Positions 8,306-16,622 of a stretch of 43,541 nt of DNA are shown here, piece after piece. The DNA comes from Bryobacterales bacterium. GTDB lineage: Bacteria > Acidobacteriota > Terriglobia > Bryobacterales > Bryobacteraceae. Within the stretch, counting starts at the first letter, position 1; each line of letters begins with the position of its first letter. The stretch lies in the NCBI GenBank assembly GCA_947446025.1, contig CANFEY010000043.1, positions 1-43,541 on the forward strand, in the 5' to 3' direction. The notes beneath the pieces are model-generated. The model searched no databases. It was not told the origin of the DNA and worked only from the letters and a program-made list of their open reading frames with translations. The position numbers and the translations under genes are program-made.

Positions 8306-9162
8306 GCGGTTTTGCTCCGCCGCATCAAGTCCGCCAACATCACTCCGGCGACCTCCTTGCCGTGCAGCAACGCATCCTTGTAGACCCCCGCCCGTTCCTC
8401 CCGGCTGAAGCCATAACCTAGGCGGTAGAGCCGCTCCATCGAAAGCCCCAAAGCGAAAGTTCCCGCCCAAGCGATGGCCGCTTTCGGGATCAAACCGCCG
8501 CCCAGCGGAATTTTACCCACCAGCTCCCGCGCCAGCGCGCGCCAGCCGAACGAGCTCGCCACAATGGAGGCGATCTCCGATTTCTGTTCCCGATACCCCA
8601 GCGGACGGTCACTCGCGGCCGCCAGCAGGAACGACATGCGGATCTGATTGACCGTCAGGAAGATCGCGTCGGAACTGTACTCCCCCACCGCCCACGGCAG
8701 CGAAAACACGCTGGGCACCACGTCGGGAATGGCGGTAGCCAGGCAAAACAGCGCGTTCTCCTGCGCCACATCCCGCACGATCTTCTGGCTGGCGCGCTTG
8801 CGGAACGGGTAGAAGCGGCGCGCAAGGGGCAGCATGAGCTCTGGCCGGTCTTTCAACACACGCCGGATACAGGTTTCCGGCTCATCCAGGTCGAACGGGA
8901 ACGCTCCCTTGGGCCCCAGGAGCGAAGCCTCACACAACACCACATCCGCATCTGCACCGTTGCGGAGGATGGATCGCAACGCCTCCGCTCGCCGCTCGGC
9001 CGACATGTGCGCGGGAGCAAGGAACGCCTCCATGCGCCCCAACACTTCCGGTGAACTGGCAATGATGCCGACGGTGACTGGCCGCGCAGCCTCTTCACGC
9101 ACGTCCGCCGGATTCAGGTTCCCCAACGCGTGTCTGATCTGGCGGAAAAGCGCTAGCGACAT
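8302..9162 (-). CDS. DUF697-like membrane-associated protein
   Basis: The chosen start (MSLALFRQIRHAL, ATG 9162) gives 286 aa. The C-terminal half has alternating hydrophobic helices and glycine turns (FLTVNQIRMSFLLAAAS, ELVGKIPLGGGLIPKAAIAWAG, TFALGLSMERLYRLGYG), resembling DUF697, a domain often attached to YcjF/Era-like GTPases. The N-terminal half (VTVGIIASSPEVLGRMEAFL...ADVVLCEASLLGP) looks like a Rossmann or degenerate GTPase fold, but I see no P-loop. It overlaps the upstream nuclease-like gene by 10 nt, so the pair is cotranscribed. Assignment is by eye and moderate. Confidence 0.55.
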   Translation of the reverse strand: MSLALFRQIRHALGNLNPADVREEAARPVTVGIIASSPEVLGRMEAFLAPAHMSAERRAEALRSILRNGADADVVLCEASLLGPKGAFPFDLDEPETCIRRVLKDRPELMLPLARRFYPFRKRASQKIVRDVAQENALFCLATAIPDVVPSVFSLPWAVGEYSSDAIFLTVNQIRMSFLLAAASDRPLGYREQKSEIASIVASSFGWRALARELVGKIPLGGGLIPKAAIAWAGTFALGLSMERLYRLGYGFSREERAGVYKDALLHGKEVAGVMLADLMRRSKTA

Positions 9163-10589
9163 TCTCTGTAGACCACCTTCAATTCCCGCCTCCATTCTAT
9201 CCCGAGCCCGATGCGCTCCACGCATACATCGGATGAAAAATATCGGAGCACGGATTCATTGGAAGGATGGAATCCCAGCGCCGGCGCCACCAACAGCAGA
9301 CGCGGCGGATCGGCGCGCACGGGAATGCCCGGGAAGTAGCCGGCCCGCTGAAAGTCGCCGCGCTCCAGGTGCCACTTCACGCGCATCCAGTAGTCGAGCG
9401 CTTGCAAAGGCAGGTGCAGGTCCTCACTGGCTTTGATTTCGATGACGGCGAGCCGCCCTTCGAAGTCGACGGCAAGCAGGTCGAGAATGCCGCGGTCGGC
9501 CGCAGCCATGTGCGGGGCCTGACTGTAAAGCGGCTCAGCCAGCAGCGTGCCGTCGATGGCCTGCACATTCGCGCGGAGCTGCGATTCCAGCCACGCTTCG
9601 GGATGCCGCAAATACAGCGGATTGCGCCGGTCCTGCGCGTCAGGATGCCGGATGCGGGCCAGGCCTTCGCCGAGAGCCTGGGCATCCGCGAAGGATCCAG
9701 GCTGCTTTTCGTCCACCCCCACCAGTAGGTCCGCGCCTGAGACCCGTGCGAACTCCAGGCCGCGCACAGCGAAGGTCCGTTTGTGCAGGTTCAAGGGTTC
9801 CACACGCGTAGTGAAGTTGCTGTAGTCCTCCGGGTGAACCAGCTCTTCGCCGTCCTTGCCGTGGACGAAAATCACGATCTGCGCGGTGAGGTGCCGCACC
9901 CGGTGGCAGGTGTTGACCTCGGAACCAATGGGCAGGAACACCAGCAGCCCGCCGACGGAAAGTTTCGGCTCGCGCCGCCGCAGGTAGTCGAGCCAGATCA
10001 GCCCAAAGCTCAGCGCGCCGTCCGGCTCCGGAGAGTCCACAGCCGCCCCTATAGCCGCCATCGCCGACTTGCCCTTGCGCAGCATCGCGCGCGCATAGGA
10101 GGGGGAGAGCGTGTGCTCCAAGTCCGGGTCCGTGGAGAGTTCCGCGATGCGCCAGTCGGGATACTGCCGGTTGAGCGCCAGCCGGAACTGCTCGCGGTAC
10201 TTCAACCGGTCGCCCCGGCGCGTGGCGGTCGAGTTAGCGGGATGCGCCAGGTCCACTAGCAGCAGCCGCCCCGTGCGTCCGCCGAAATGCTCAGTGTCGA
10301 GCTCCAATTTCCCGCGCCGCTCCGCCCGCACGCCCGAGATGCGGCGCATCAGGTTCTTCGTGTTGCTCCAGCACTCGATGGCCGGCCGCGTAGGCGTCCC
10401 CGAGAGGACAAAATTGTCCGCGCCAATGGCGATAGGGTCTTCCCCCGGCTCAATCACCACAGGCTGCCGAGCGCTGGCGAGGAACGTTTCGATGGCGGGC
10501 CGGATAGCGGGCACGGAAGGTAGTGCGTTTTCGGCGGAGAAAATTTCACTTTTTGTGAGTCGCGGCAATGAGCCTGTCGACACAAGCAC
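9153..10589 (-). CDS. PD-(D/E)XK nuclease-like protein
   Basis: The 478-aa product is probably cytoplasmic. Near the C-terminus the segment GILDLLAVDFEGRLAVIEIK has the arrangement of a PD-(D/E)XK nuclease core: Asp370, then Glu384-Ile-Lys386, followed by a helix with Gln (LPLQALDYW). The N-terminal 350 residues contain hydrophobic strands (GGLLVFLPIGSEVNTCHRV, AQIVIFVHGKDGEELVHP) without a domain I can name. The start is GTG 10589, the first in-frame start after a stop at 10602-10604. It lies upstream of and overlaps the DUF697-like gene. Role is unknown; DNA repair, restriction or defence are all possible. Confidence 0.5.
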   Translation of the reverse strand: MLVSTGSLPRLTKSEIFSAENALPSVPAIRPAIETFLASARQPVVIEPGEDPIAIGADNFVLSGTPTRPAIECWSNTKNLMRRISGVRAERRGKLELDTEHFGGRTGRLLLVDLAHPANSTATRRGDRLKYREQFRLALNRQYPDWRIAELSTDPDLEHTLSPSYARAMLRKGKSAMAAIGAAVDSPEPDGALSFGLIWLDYLRRREPKLSVGGLLVFLPIGSEVNTCHRVRHLTAQIVIFVHGKDGEELVHPEDYSNFTTRVEPLNLHKRTFAVRGLEFARVSGADLLVGVDEKQPGSFADAQALGEGLARIRHPDAQDRRNPLYLRHPEAWLESQLRANVQAIDGTLLAEPLYSQAPHMAAADRGILDLLAVDFEGRLAVIEIKASEDLHLPLQALDYWMRVKWHLERGDFQRAGYFPGIPVRADPPRLLLVAPALGFHPSNESVLRYFSSDVCVERIGLGIEWRRELKVVYRECR

Positions 10590-10685
10590 GAATCCGCGCT
10601 GTCACGCGCAACGAATTTGACTCGGTCCCCGTACGGCGCGGGTCGATCACGCGCACCACGAATCACCTCTCGAATTAACTCACGG

Positions 10686-10756
10686 AAGCCCCAAGCGTGA
10701 GCGTGGGACCTAAATGGGATAACTTCCTTCAGCCCCAAGCTAACGCACATGGGGCT
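10686..10756. repeat. Tandem pair of REP-like palindromes
   Basis: Two related palindromic units stand 21 nt apart. The unit at 10731-10756 has arms AGCCCCA and TGGGGCT around a 12-nt loop. The unit at 10686-10709 is the same family, partly degenerate (GCCCCAAGCGTGAGCGTGGG). They lie just past the stop of the RAYT relic, the classic position for REP elements flanking their transposase. Family members recur at 11288, 15838, 17731, 39763 and 41896. Confidence 0.7.
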
Positions 10757-11230
10757 ATACATTCGGAACACCCACCCCAACGGGAGCAACATAGACCGCC
10801 ATCGCCGGACCCTGCCCGCCACATACCCAGCCGCGGCATTCACCGCACGTGCATTCGCCAGCGACCTTGCATTTCCGCCCCGAGCCCACCGCCGACAAGG
10901 TTCTTGAGAATTCAACGCCCGGCTCGCATACGCCTTGAAGTCTCGTATCGCCCCACTAGGCTCGACAATCCCGTCCACGACCAGGTGAATGTGAGTGCGG
11001 CGGACATGCGCTGCAAGGAGAAACCAACTTCGGTACGTGCATGTCTCTCGGACGGCGTCCAACACCACCAACGCGTCGCCTAGGTCAAGCCGAGCCTCCT
11101 CCTGGTGTATAGCGGACGAGCCCTGGGGAAGGCGGCACCGCACCACGGCGTTCGCCTCGGGGGCGGTCTACCGAACCATCCTCGCTCCCTCGGAAATGCG
11201 TGCCGTAGCAGTTGAAGGTCAGTAGTCAGT
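10755..11230 (-). pseudogene. Decayed REP-associated tyrosine transposase (RAYT, Y1/IS200-like)
   Basis: Three reading frames together spell a RAYT/Y1_Tnp protein. The N-terminus near 11150-11226 reads LLTFNCYGTHFRGSEDGSVDR. The frame then changes, and the middle reads LVVLDAVRETCTYRSW, then LAAHVRRTHIHLVVDG with the HUH-type HIH motif, and DFKAYASRALN. The usual HGSTRYLW is changed to GGNARSLAN, and AAGYVAGR is followed by another frame change into QGPAMAVYV, the family's C-terminus, ending at a stop at 10755-10757. In-frame stops and at least two frameshifts make it non-functional. A continuous frame reaching 10454 is accidental read-through. Confidence 0.8.
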
Positions 11231-11287
11231 AGATAGACCACGCAACAAAGTGCGCGGAGATGGACAATTCTCTCATAGAAATTCTAC

Positions 11288-11310
11288 GGCCCACGCTCAC
11301 GCAGGGGGCT
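11288..11310. repeat. REP-like palindrome
   Basis: GGCCC and GGGGGCT arms surround a core ACGCTCACGCA, the same core as the REP units at 39799 and 15838. It sits upstream of the RAYT relic, so REP copies flank that relic on both sides. It overlaps the stop codon of the DUF6152 gene by 2 nt. Confidence 0.65.
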
Positions 11311-11698
11311 AGTTGAACGGCTGACCCCAGGTCTTCTTGTCCGCCGGCCGCGACACGCTCACCATGCGCATACGATGGTCCGCGGCGAGGTTGCGCCCCG
11401 GCGCGCCCAGCACGATTACGTGGTCGCCCGGCTTGATGGTGTCATTCTGCACGCCCTGTCCGCCCAGTTGCGCCGCGCCGCCCCATTCCACCGAGTAGCG
11501 GACTACCTTGCCCGTCGAATCCTTGGCTTCCACGTGCAGGAACGAATGCGGATTGCGGAACAGGAACTGTACCACGTCGCCTTCAATGGTCATGCGTTCC
11601 GCTTCGAGGTACGTCGATGCGAACGAATGATGCGCGTACGCCTGCACGCCCAGCACTGTGGCGGTTGCAAATGCGAGAGAGAGAATTTTCTTTTTCAT
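11309..11698 (-). CDS. DUF6152 family secreted protein
   Basis: The 129-aa product has a signal peptide (MKKKILSLAFATATVLGVQAYA) followed at once by HHSFASTYLEAERMTIEGDV and FLFRNPHSFLHVE, the layout of DUF6152 (HHSF...GTV...NPHVW). A Gly-rich loop and GDHVIVLGAPGRN follow. The fold is probably a small OB-like beta-barrel; its role is unknown. It is the last gene of a minus-strand operon of exported proteins, 16 nt after the preceding gene. The ATG at 11698 is followed by the signal peptide, so the longer frame is rejected. Confidence 0.8.
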   Translation of the reverse strand: MKKKILSLAFATATVLGVQAYAHHSFASTYLEAERMTIEGDVVQFLFRNPHSFLHVEAKDSTGKVVRYSVEWGGAAQLGGQGVQNDTIKPGDHVIVLGAPGRNLAADHRMRMVSVSRPADKKTWGQPFN

Positions 11699-11714
11699 AT
11701 GCCTCCTTGGATCC

Positions 11715-12587
11715 CTAATTGCCGCAGTTGATCTTACACTTCGCCGGCAGCTTGAACTTGTCCTTGATCTTGTCGCGGAACTCCGGGTACATCGTTTCCG
11801 CCCCACCCATCGACGCTTCCACCGGAATCCCGTAGAGCGCCGTCATTTCCTCGGTCATCGGATTCTGACCCGGCAGATAATGAGGGACCATACCCGACTC
11901 CACGCCCTCATCGCCCTGAATGCACGGCGGACCGCCGATGCTCACCGGGTTGGTGCTCAGGTTGTAGGACCGCGTCAGAATGTAAGGTTCCGTCAGATAC
12001 ACTGGGTCTTCCATGATCAGCGTCGCGGTCAGGATGTTCCCGTGCCGGTTGAAGTGCGTCGTGATCGTGGCCTTGTCACTGCTGGCCGCGCCATTGCGCC
12101 GGATGTAACCGGTCTTGATGTGCGTCGTGGTGGCAATCAGTTCATCGCCGTTCCACACGCCCGTCGTGAACCCTGTCTGATCGTGCGGCGCATTCGGACC
12201 CGGATGCGGACGCCGGTCCATGTAAATGATCATAGGAGCGCGCGTTTCCCACGCACCGATCATCCACGCCTGCACCTTGCCAGTAATGGGATCAGGCACC
12301 GCCCACATGCGCAAGCTGAAAGGTCCCGCGGCGATGTGCCACTGCGTCTGGAACCAGCAGATGCGCTCCGGCATCGAAATCACGGATTGCGAAAAGCTCA
12401 GCGCCTTCGCCCGGCCCGATTCGTTGAACGGCAGTCCCGCCCAGTCATCCGGGTTCGGCCCGCCGCCGCGCTCCAGCGAATCCTCGTGATTGGCCGACGC
12501 CCACGAGCCCGATAGATCGATCTCCGCCATCGCCGGCATCGCCGCCAGCAACGCTACCAAACCCAAGCTGATGTGTTTGCGGATCAT
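11715..12587 (-). CDS. Secreted hypothetical protein with LSGSW N-terminus
   Basis: The 290-aa product has a signal peptide (MIRKHISLGLVALLAAMPAMA), then DLSGSWASANHEDSLERGGG. It contains many aromatic strands and ends in a Cys-containing tail (KLPAKCKINCGN). Its mature start and the segment THFNRHGNILTATLIMEDPVYL parallel the neighbour at 12619 (DLTGYWVSV..., EHYDLIKLPNGDPLLVVTVI), so the two look like paralogues. This kind of protein is frequent in Solibacter-type genomes beside DUF6152 genes. No enzyme motif is recognised. Confidence 0.72.
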   Translation of the reverse strand: MIRKHISLGLVALLAAMPAMAEIDLSGSWASANHEDSLERGGGPNPDDWAGLPFNESGRAKALSFSQSVISMPERICWFQTQWHIAAGPFSLRMWAVPDPITGKVQAWMIGAWETRAPMIIYMDRRPHPGPNAPHDQTGFTTGVWNGDELIATTTHIKTGYIRRNGAASSDKATITTHFNRHGNILTATLIMEDPVYLTEPYILTRSYNLSTNPVSIGGPPCIQGDEGVESGMVPHYLPGQNPMTEEMTALYGIPVEASMGGAETMYPEFRDKIKDKFKLPAKCKINCGN

Positions 12588-12618
12588 AGTTTCATTATCC
12601 TCCTGCTACCAGGTCCCT

Positions 12619-13386
12619 CTACCAAGTGGATGAGCATTCCGACGGACGCCACTTCGCCTCGTTCGCTTCCTTGCGGAAATGCGTGGTGACAATCAGCGGC
12701 GCACGCAAATATTTCGGATCGGTTGTGATCACGGTAACCACTAGCAGCGGGTCCCCGTTCGGCAACTTGATCAGGTCGTAATGTTCCGTCAGCGTAGCGG
12801 CCTCGCTGTAAGGGACGCCGTTCTTGCGCAGCAGGCCGGCCTTCAAGTTGTTGGTGTTCGCGGTCATCCAGCCGTTGGTAGCGCCGCGTCCGCCGCCTCG
12901 CTCCCAGCTGGCGGTGGTATTGCCCTGCAACGTCGCCGGACCCGCCGGGGCCTGCCAATTGCCGAAGTGGAACAGCCGCGTTTGCTTGCCCGCGTCGCTG
13001 TCCATTTTCAACGTGGAGTCATCCTGCCAAGTAAGATGCAGCCGCCCAGGAATGCGCAGCAGCGCCGGAGCCCCGTACGCCGCGCACGCCTCGCCAGTCG
13101 GCTTGGCCGGATCAAACGCGTCGGCCAGCTTGCGCCCCTCCGGCGTCATCCCGATGCCTTGGAAGTCGCCCTTGGTAGGCATCACCATGCGGTAGCGCCA
13201 GTCTTCCGTGACCACGGACACCCAGTAGCCCGTAAGATCGATGGGTGCGGACCCCTTCGCCGTCTGTGCCTGCGGCGCAGCCCCGCCTTTGCCTTTCGCC
13301 TGACCCTGCGCGCGGCCGCCCTGCGATAGAAACAACACGCCCAGGAACGCGACCACGCTGCATGCGTTCAACGCTCGATTCACCAT
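12619..13386 (-). CDS. Secreted hypothetical protein with LTGYW N-terminus
   Basis: With the start at ATG 13386 (MVNRALNACSVVAFLGVLFLS) the product is 255 aa with a clear signal peptide, an Ala/Gly/Gln-rich linker, then PIDLTGYWVSVVTEDWRYRM and repeated aromatic beta-strands (LHLTWQDDSTLKMDSDAG, ATLTEHYDLIKLPNGDPLL). AGAGG lies 8 nt before this ATG; an alternative ATG at 13410 also keeps the signal peptide. It appears to be a paralogue of the next gene. Function unknown. It follows the MBL-fold gene closely, so it belongs to the same operon. Confidence 0.72.
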   Translation of the reverse strand: MVNRALNACSVVAFLGVLFLSQGGRAQGQAKGKGGAAPQAQTAKGSAPIDLTGYWVSVVTEDWRYRMVMPTKGDFQGIGMTPEGRKLADAFDPAKPTGEACAAYGAPALLRIPGRLHLTWQDDSTLKMDSDAGKQTRLFHFGNWQAPAGPATLQGNTTASWERGGGRGATNGWMTANTNNLKAGLLRKNGVPYSEAATLTEHYDLIKLPNGDPLLVVTVITTDPKYLRAPLIVTTHFRKEANEAKWRPSECSSTW

Positions 13387-13414
13387 TTTGCCGGCCTCTT
13401 TTGTCCGCATATCG

Positions 13415-14377
13415 TTACTTGCCACCCACGCCTTTGTAGATCGCCTCGATGAACATGTTGGTCGTCCAAGTACCTGTCGTCGAGCCGTAGCGCGTCTCAT
13501 ACGCCAACGCCGGACGGGCCGCCTGCACCTGCGCCAGCGTCTTACCCTGCTTGACCAAATCAGCCACAGTGTCGCGGATGATCACCACCATATCGCGGTA
13601 ATCCACCACTTCGTTCTGCTCACACAGCCGTCCGTGTCCGGGAATCACGTAGGTACCCGCACCCTTGTAAATGTAGGGGATGGGCGCGATGGTCAGCTCG
13701 ATCAGCCGGTTCAACGCCGCGATCTCGCCCGTAATGCTGCCGCCGTTGGCGATGTCGATAACCGGGAAGCGATTGGTGTCCATCACGTCGCCCGCCACCA
13801 CCACGTCAGAGCCGCGGAACAGCGCGAAGGCGTCGGCGTTGCTGTGTCCCCCGCCTTGATGGAAGATCTCGATGCCCTCATCATTCATGCGGATCGCCTT
13901 GCGCTCCGGGAAAAACGCTTCGGACGGCCACGCCGTGCCCGGATATTCGGTAGTGTTGCCCTTCTTGGCGCTCATCCTGCGTAGCACGCTCTCATGCGCC
14001 AGAATGGCCGCCGCGTCCGCGAAGGTCGCGTTGCCCAGCGCGTTGGTGAAGACGGTCATCCCCGCCTTCGACAAGGCGTCATTCCCGCCCACGAACTCCG
14101 CCCCCGCGTCGGTGTTGATGACGTAGCGGATCGGCAGCGGAGTCAGCTTCTTCAGCGCCGCCAGCACCGCCGGACTCGACTTGCCGTTACCGGTATTCGC
14201 CAGCACGATGCCGTCCGAGCCGATCTGCACGCCGATGTTCCCGCCCGCTCCCGCGATCATATAGAAGTTGGGTCGCACCTGCACCACTTCCAAGTCCTGC
14301 GCCTGCGCGGCAACGCCCAATGTCACAGCGCCCGCAAGCAACCGCCCGATAATCCTGTGTGTGAGTGACCGCTGCAC
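13415..14377 (-). CDS. Secreted metallo-beta-lactamase-fold protein with degenerate metal site
   Basis: Starting at GTG 14377, with AGGAG 8 nt upstream, the product is 320 aa and has a signal peptide ending near AAQAQ. The MBL fold is clear: an N-terminal strand pair (VRPNFYMIAGAGGNIGVQIG), then the loop that should read T-H-x-H-x-D-H but here reads TDAGAEF (residues 89-95) before VGGNDAL. Later ligands survive: His in GGGHSNADAF, Asp in VVAGDVMDTNRF, and His in VIPGHGRL. Half of the di-metal site is thus lost, so hydrolase activity is doubtful. It heads an operon of exported proteins and is divergent from the TIGR03437-type gene. Confidence 0.78.
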   Translation of the reverse strand: MQRSLTHRIIGRLLAGAVTLGVAAQAQDLEVVQVRPNFYMIAGAGGNIGVQIGSDGIVLANTGNGKSSPAVLAALKKLTPLPIRYVINTDAGAEFVGGNDALSKAGMTVFTNALGNATFADAAAILAHESVLRRMSAKKGNTTEYPGTAWPSEAFFPERKAIRMNDEGIEIFHQGGGHSNADAFALFRGSDVVVAGDVMDTNRFPVIDIANGGSITGEIAALNRLIELTIAPIPYIYKGAGTYVIPGHGRLCEQNEVVDYRDMVVIIRDTVADLVKQGKTLAQVQAARPALAYETRYGSTTGTWTTNMFIEAIYKGVGGK

Positions 14378-14452
14378 TGTTCGCTCCTGTTCAAAAACCG
14401 ACTCGGGGAAAATACTACCACGGGGGGGCATGCGGGGCAACCGGCGTTCGGC

Positions 14453-14458
14453 TACAAT
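14453..14458 (+). promoter_or_regulatory. Candidate -10 box of the TIGR03437-type gene
   Basis: TACAAT lies 34 nt before the ATG at 14487, in the 109-nt divergent gap. No good -35 is seen at the expected distance. GGAGG at 14471-14475 is the likely Shine-Dalgarno site. Confidence 0.28.
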
Positions 14459-14486
14459 ACACTCTAGCTTGGAGGCATGGAATCGC

Positions 14487-15839
14487 ATGAGCTGGACACG
14501 TTTCCTCAAGACCGCGCTGCTGCTGGCATCCGCCCAAATGGCCTGGGCACAAGGGCCCAACATCATTGCCCTGGGTTCGCCCATCAAGTTCGGCGGCACC
14601 AACGCCCCGGATACTTACTCGGATCCATCCACCTTCGGACCCACACCCGTGCTGGTCAACAACGGTCGCGTCCGCATCTGGCAGGAACAGGTCCCCACCG
14701 GCACCAACGGCGAATGGGACATCTTCCACATGGAAACCGTGAACGGCGGCCCGCTGGCCAACAACCTCGGCGCACTCTGGAATATCCTGATCGACTATAC
14801 GTTGCGCGTGCCCGCTTCCTTCGACATCAGCGTGAACCAGTGGAGGCTGAATGGCAGGCCCATCGGTTCGATTTCCAGCTTTCTCGGCCTCACTGCCGTG
14901 TTGACCAACCCGATCCTGCCCGGGCCTTCCTACACCAACAGCGGCTTCAACGGCCTCTTCCCCGCTGGACCCCAAACCAACTGGCAACAGATTTTCGTAA
15001 CCCCCTACAGTGCCGCCAACACGGGCGGCATCCCTACCGCCACGGCCAACGGCTTTTCCTTCGCACTGCACTTTACTCTGCGCCCCGCAGCGGCTCCTAC
15101 CGTCACCTCGGTCATTAGCGCCGGGGCGTTCGGCGCATACCCCACATTCGCACCAGGCTCCTGGATTGAAATCTACGGCACCAATTTCGCCGTCGGCACC
15201 CAGCAATGGACCGGAGGCGATTTCGACGGTGCCAACGCGCCGACCAAAACAGGGGGCGTGACCGTAACCGTTGGAGGCAGAGCGGCCTAGGTCAACTTCG
15301 TCAGCCCCACGCAAGTCAATGTCCAGGTGCCTTCGGGCGTCGGCCCCGGCGCGCAGTCGGTCGTCGTCACTACTCCCACGGGCAGCAGCGCGCCATTCCC
15401 GGTCACCGTGGAAAGCGTCAAGCCGGGCCTGCTCGCGCCGTCGAGCTTCCTCATTGGAGCAACACAGAACCTAGTCGCGCTCTTCCCCGACAACGTGACC
15501 TACGTGCTCCCGCCCGGTGCCATCGCCGGCGTCCCATCGCGCCGCGCCCGCGCCGGAGACACCATCGTCTTCTACGGCGTAGGCTTCGGCAACGTCACCC
15601 CCAACATCGTCCCAGGGACCATCGCCCAACAGTCAAATACGCTGTCGCTTCCCTTCGTTGTCCGCATTGGAGGCGTCCAGGCCACCGTCAGCTACAGCGG
15701 ACTAGCCCCGAACTTTGTCGGACTCTACCAGTTCAACGTCGTGGTGCCGAGCGTGACCACAGGCGATACGGTGCCCGTGTCCTTTAGCCTGAACGGCGTG
15801 GCCAGCACGCAGAACCTCTCGCTCGCCGTGGGGAACTAG
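14487..15839 (+). pseudogene. Secreted TIGR03437-type protein interrupted by in-frame TAG
   Basis: The frame runs from ATG 14487 (signal peptide MSWTRFLKTALLLASAQMAWA) to a TAA-free end at TAG 15837-15839, 450 codons in all. A TAG at 15288-15290 interrupts it. The residues on both sides read VTVGGRAA then VNFVSPTQVNVQVP; in the family a Tyr normally stands between them (GGxPAYVNFVSP). The last third shows two Ig/IPT-like repeats with GDTIVFYGVGFG and ITVGGVQA-like strands, which is the C-terminal region of Solibacter TIGR03437 proteins. One base change from TAC or TAT explains the break. It may be a young pseudogene or a sequencing error. Confidence 0.8.
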
Positions 15840-15888
15840 CCCCATGCGCGAGCGTGGGGCTGTAAAACCGGGCTAACTCGCGGGGCTA
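15838..15888. repeat. REP-like palindrome pair between convergent genes
   Basis: Unit one (15838-15861) has perfect arms AGCCCCA and TGGGGCT around TGCGCGAGCG. Unit two (15868-15887) is a shorter related copy ending in GCGGGGCT. Together they fill the entire stop-to-stop gap, overlapping both stop codons. They may also act as a bidirectional transcription barrier. Confidence 0.68.
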
Positions 15889-16620
15889 CTTAGGCAGCCG
15901 CGACTTCCAATAATCCCAGCTCCGCTCATAGTCCTGCGCCGATTTGCTTGCCTCCCCAGCGTCCAGGAACGTGATCTTCCCGCCCAACTGCATCGCCTGA
16001 TACTGCAAGCGCGCATTGAGATTCAGGTAGTACGACATCCCCACCACCAGATGCAGCGACGTCGCCGCGATCACCGCTCCATGCCCGCGCATCAGCGCCG
16101 CCGACTTCCCTCCCAAAGACGCCGCCAGGGCCTTTCCGAGCGCCGGGGTCCGCACCAGCATGTCCGTGCCGCCGCTCTTGCGGATCTCAAACACCGGCAC
16201 GCCAGGACCGATGAAGAAGCCCATGTGATGCATCGGCCGCAGCGGCACGCTGGTATCTGCAAAGGGGATGACCTCCGAACAATGGCAGTGCACCACGGAA
16301 TGGACGTCCGGCCGCGACCGGTAGATCTCGCCGTGAATGAAACGCTCGGTGTAGCCCGTGGCCGCAGTGTTCGAAATCGGGTTGCTGTCCAGGTCGTATT
16401 CGACAATATCAGCAGCCGTGATCAGCCCCGGCGCGCTGGCCCGGGCCAGGAAGTAGTGACCGGGATTCGCGGGACTACGCACGCTGACGTGACCGTAGCC
16501 GTCCAGCACGCCCTCATTGGCCAGGATGTGATTGGCGGTCACCAGCTCGGCCAGCACAGTGGCGGGAACACTCTGCGCGAAGACGGGGAGCACGGCAAGG
16601 AGAAGTACGGGAAAACGCAT
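15886..16620 (-). CDS. Secreted class II aldolase/adducin family protein
   Basis: From ATG 16620 the product has 244 aa with a signal peptide (MRFPVLLLAVLPVFAQS). The class II aldolase/adducin fold is seen in HILANEGVLDGYGHVSVRSP, the zinc-binding HxH in VHSVVHCHCSEVIPFA, and RGHGAVI with the third histidine. Family members such as fuculose-phosphate aldolase are cytoplasmic, so an exported version is notable. The substrate is unknown. A longer frame from 16665 lacks a signal peptide at its start and is not preferred. Confidence 0.82.
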   Translation of the reverse strand: MRFPVLLLAVLPVFAQSVPATVLAELVTANHILANEGVLDGYGHVSVRSPANPGHYFLARASAPGLITAADIVEYDLDSNPISNTAATGYTERFIHGEIYRSRPDVHSVVHCHCSEVIPFADTSVPLRPMHHMGFFIGPGVPVFEIRKSGGTDMLVRTPALGKALAASLGGKSAALMRGHGAVIAATSLHLVVGMSYYLNLNARLQYQAMQLGGKITFLDAGEASKSAQDYERSWDYWKSRLPK

Positions 16621-16622
16621 GT

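Noticed and set aside
10454-10754. Continuation of the RAYT-frame protein past 10755
   Set aside because: It follows a frameshift; the real family C-terminus lies in the other frame and stops at 10755.
11658-12515. Plus-strand frame of 285 codons
   Set aside because: Antisense to the secreted LSGSW protein; rich in Arg and His with no domain.
14487-15839. Genome-wide reassignment of TAG to an amino acid
   Set aside because: Several intact genes, including rsmD, the glycosylase, cysH and hicA, end properly at TAG.
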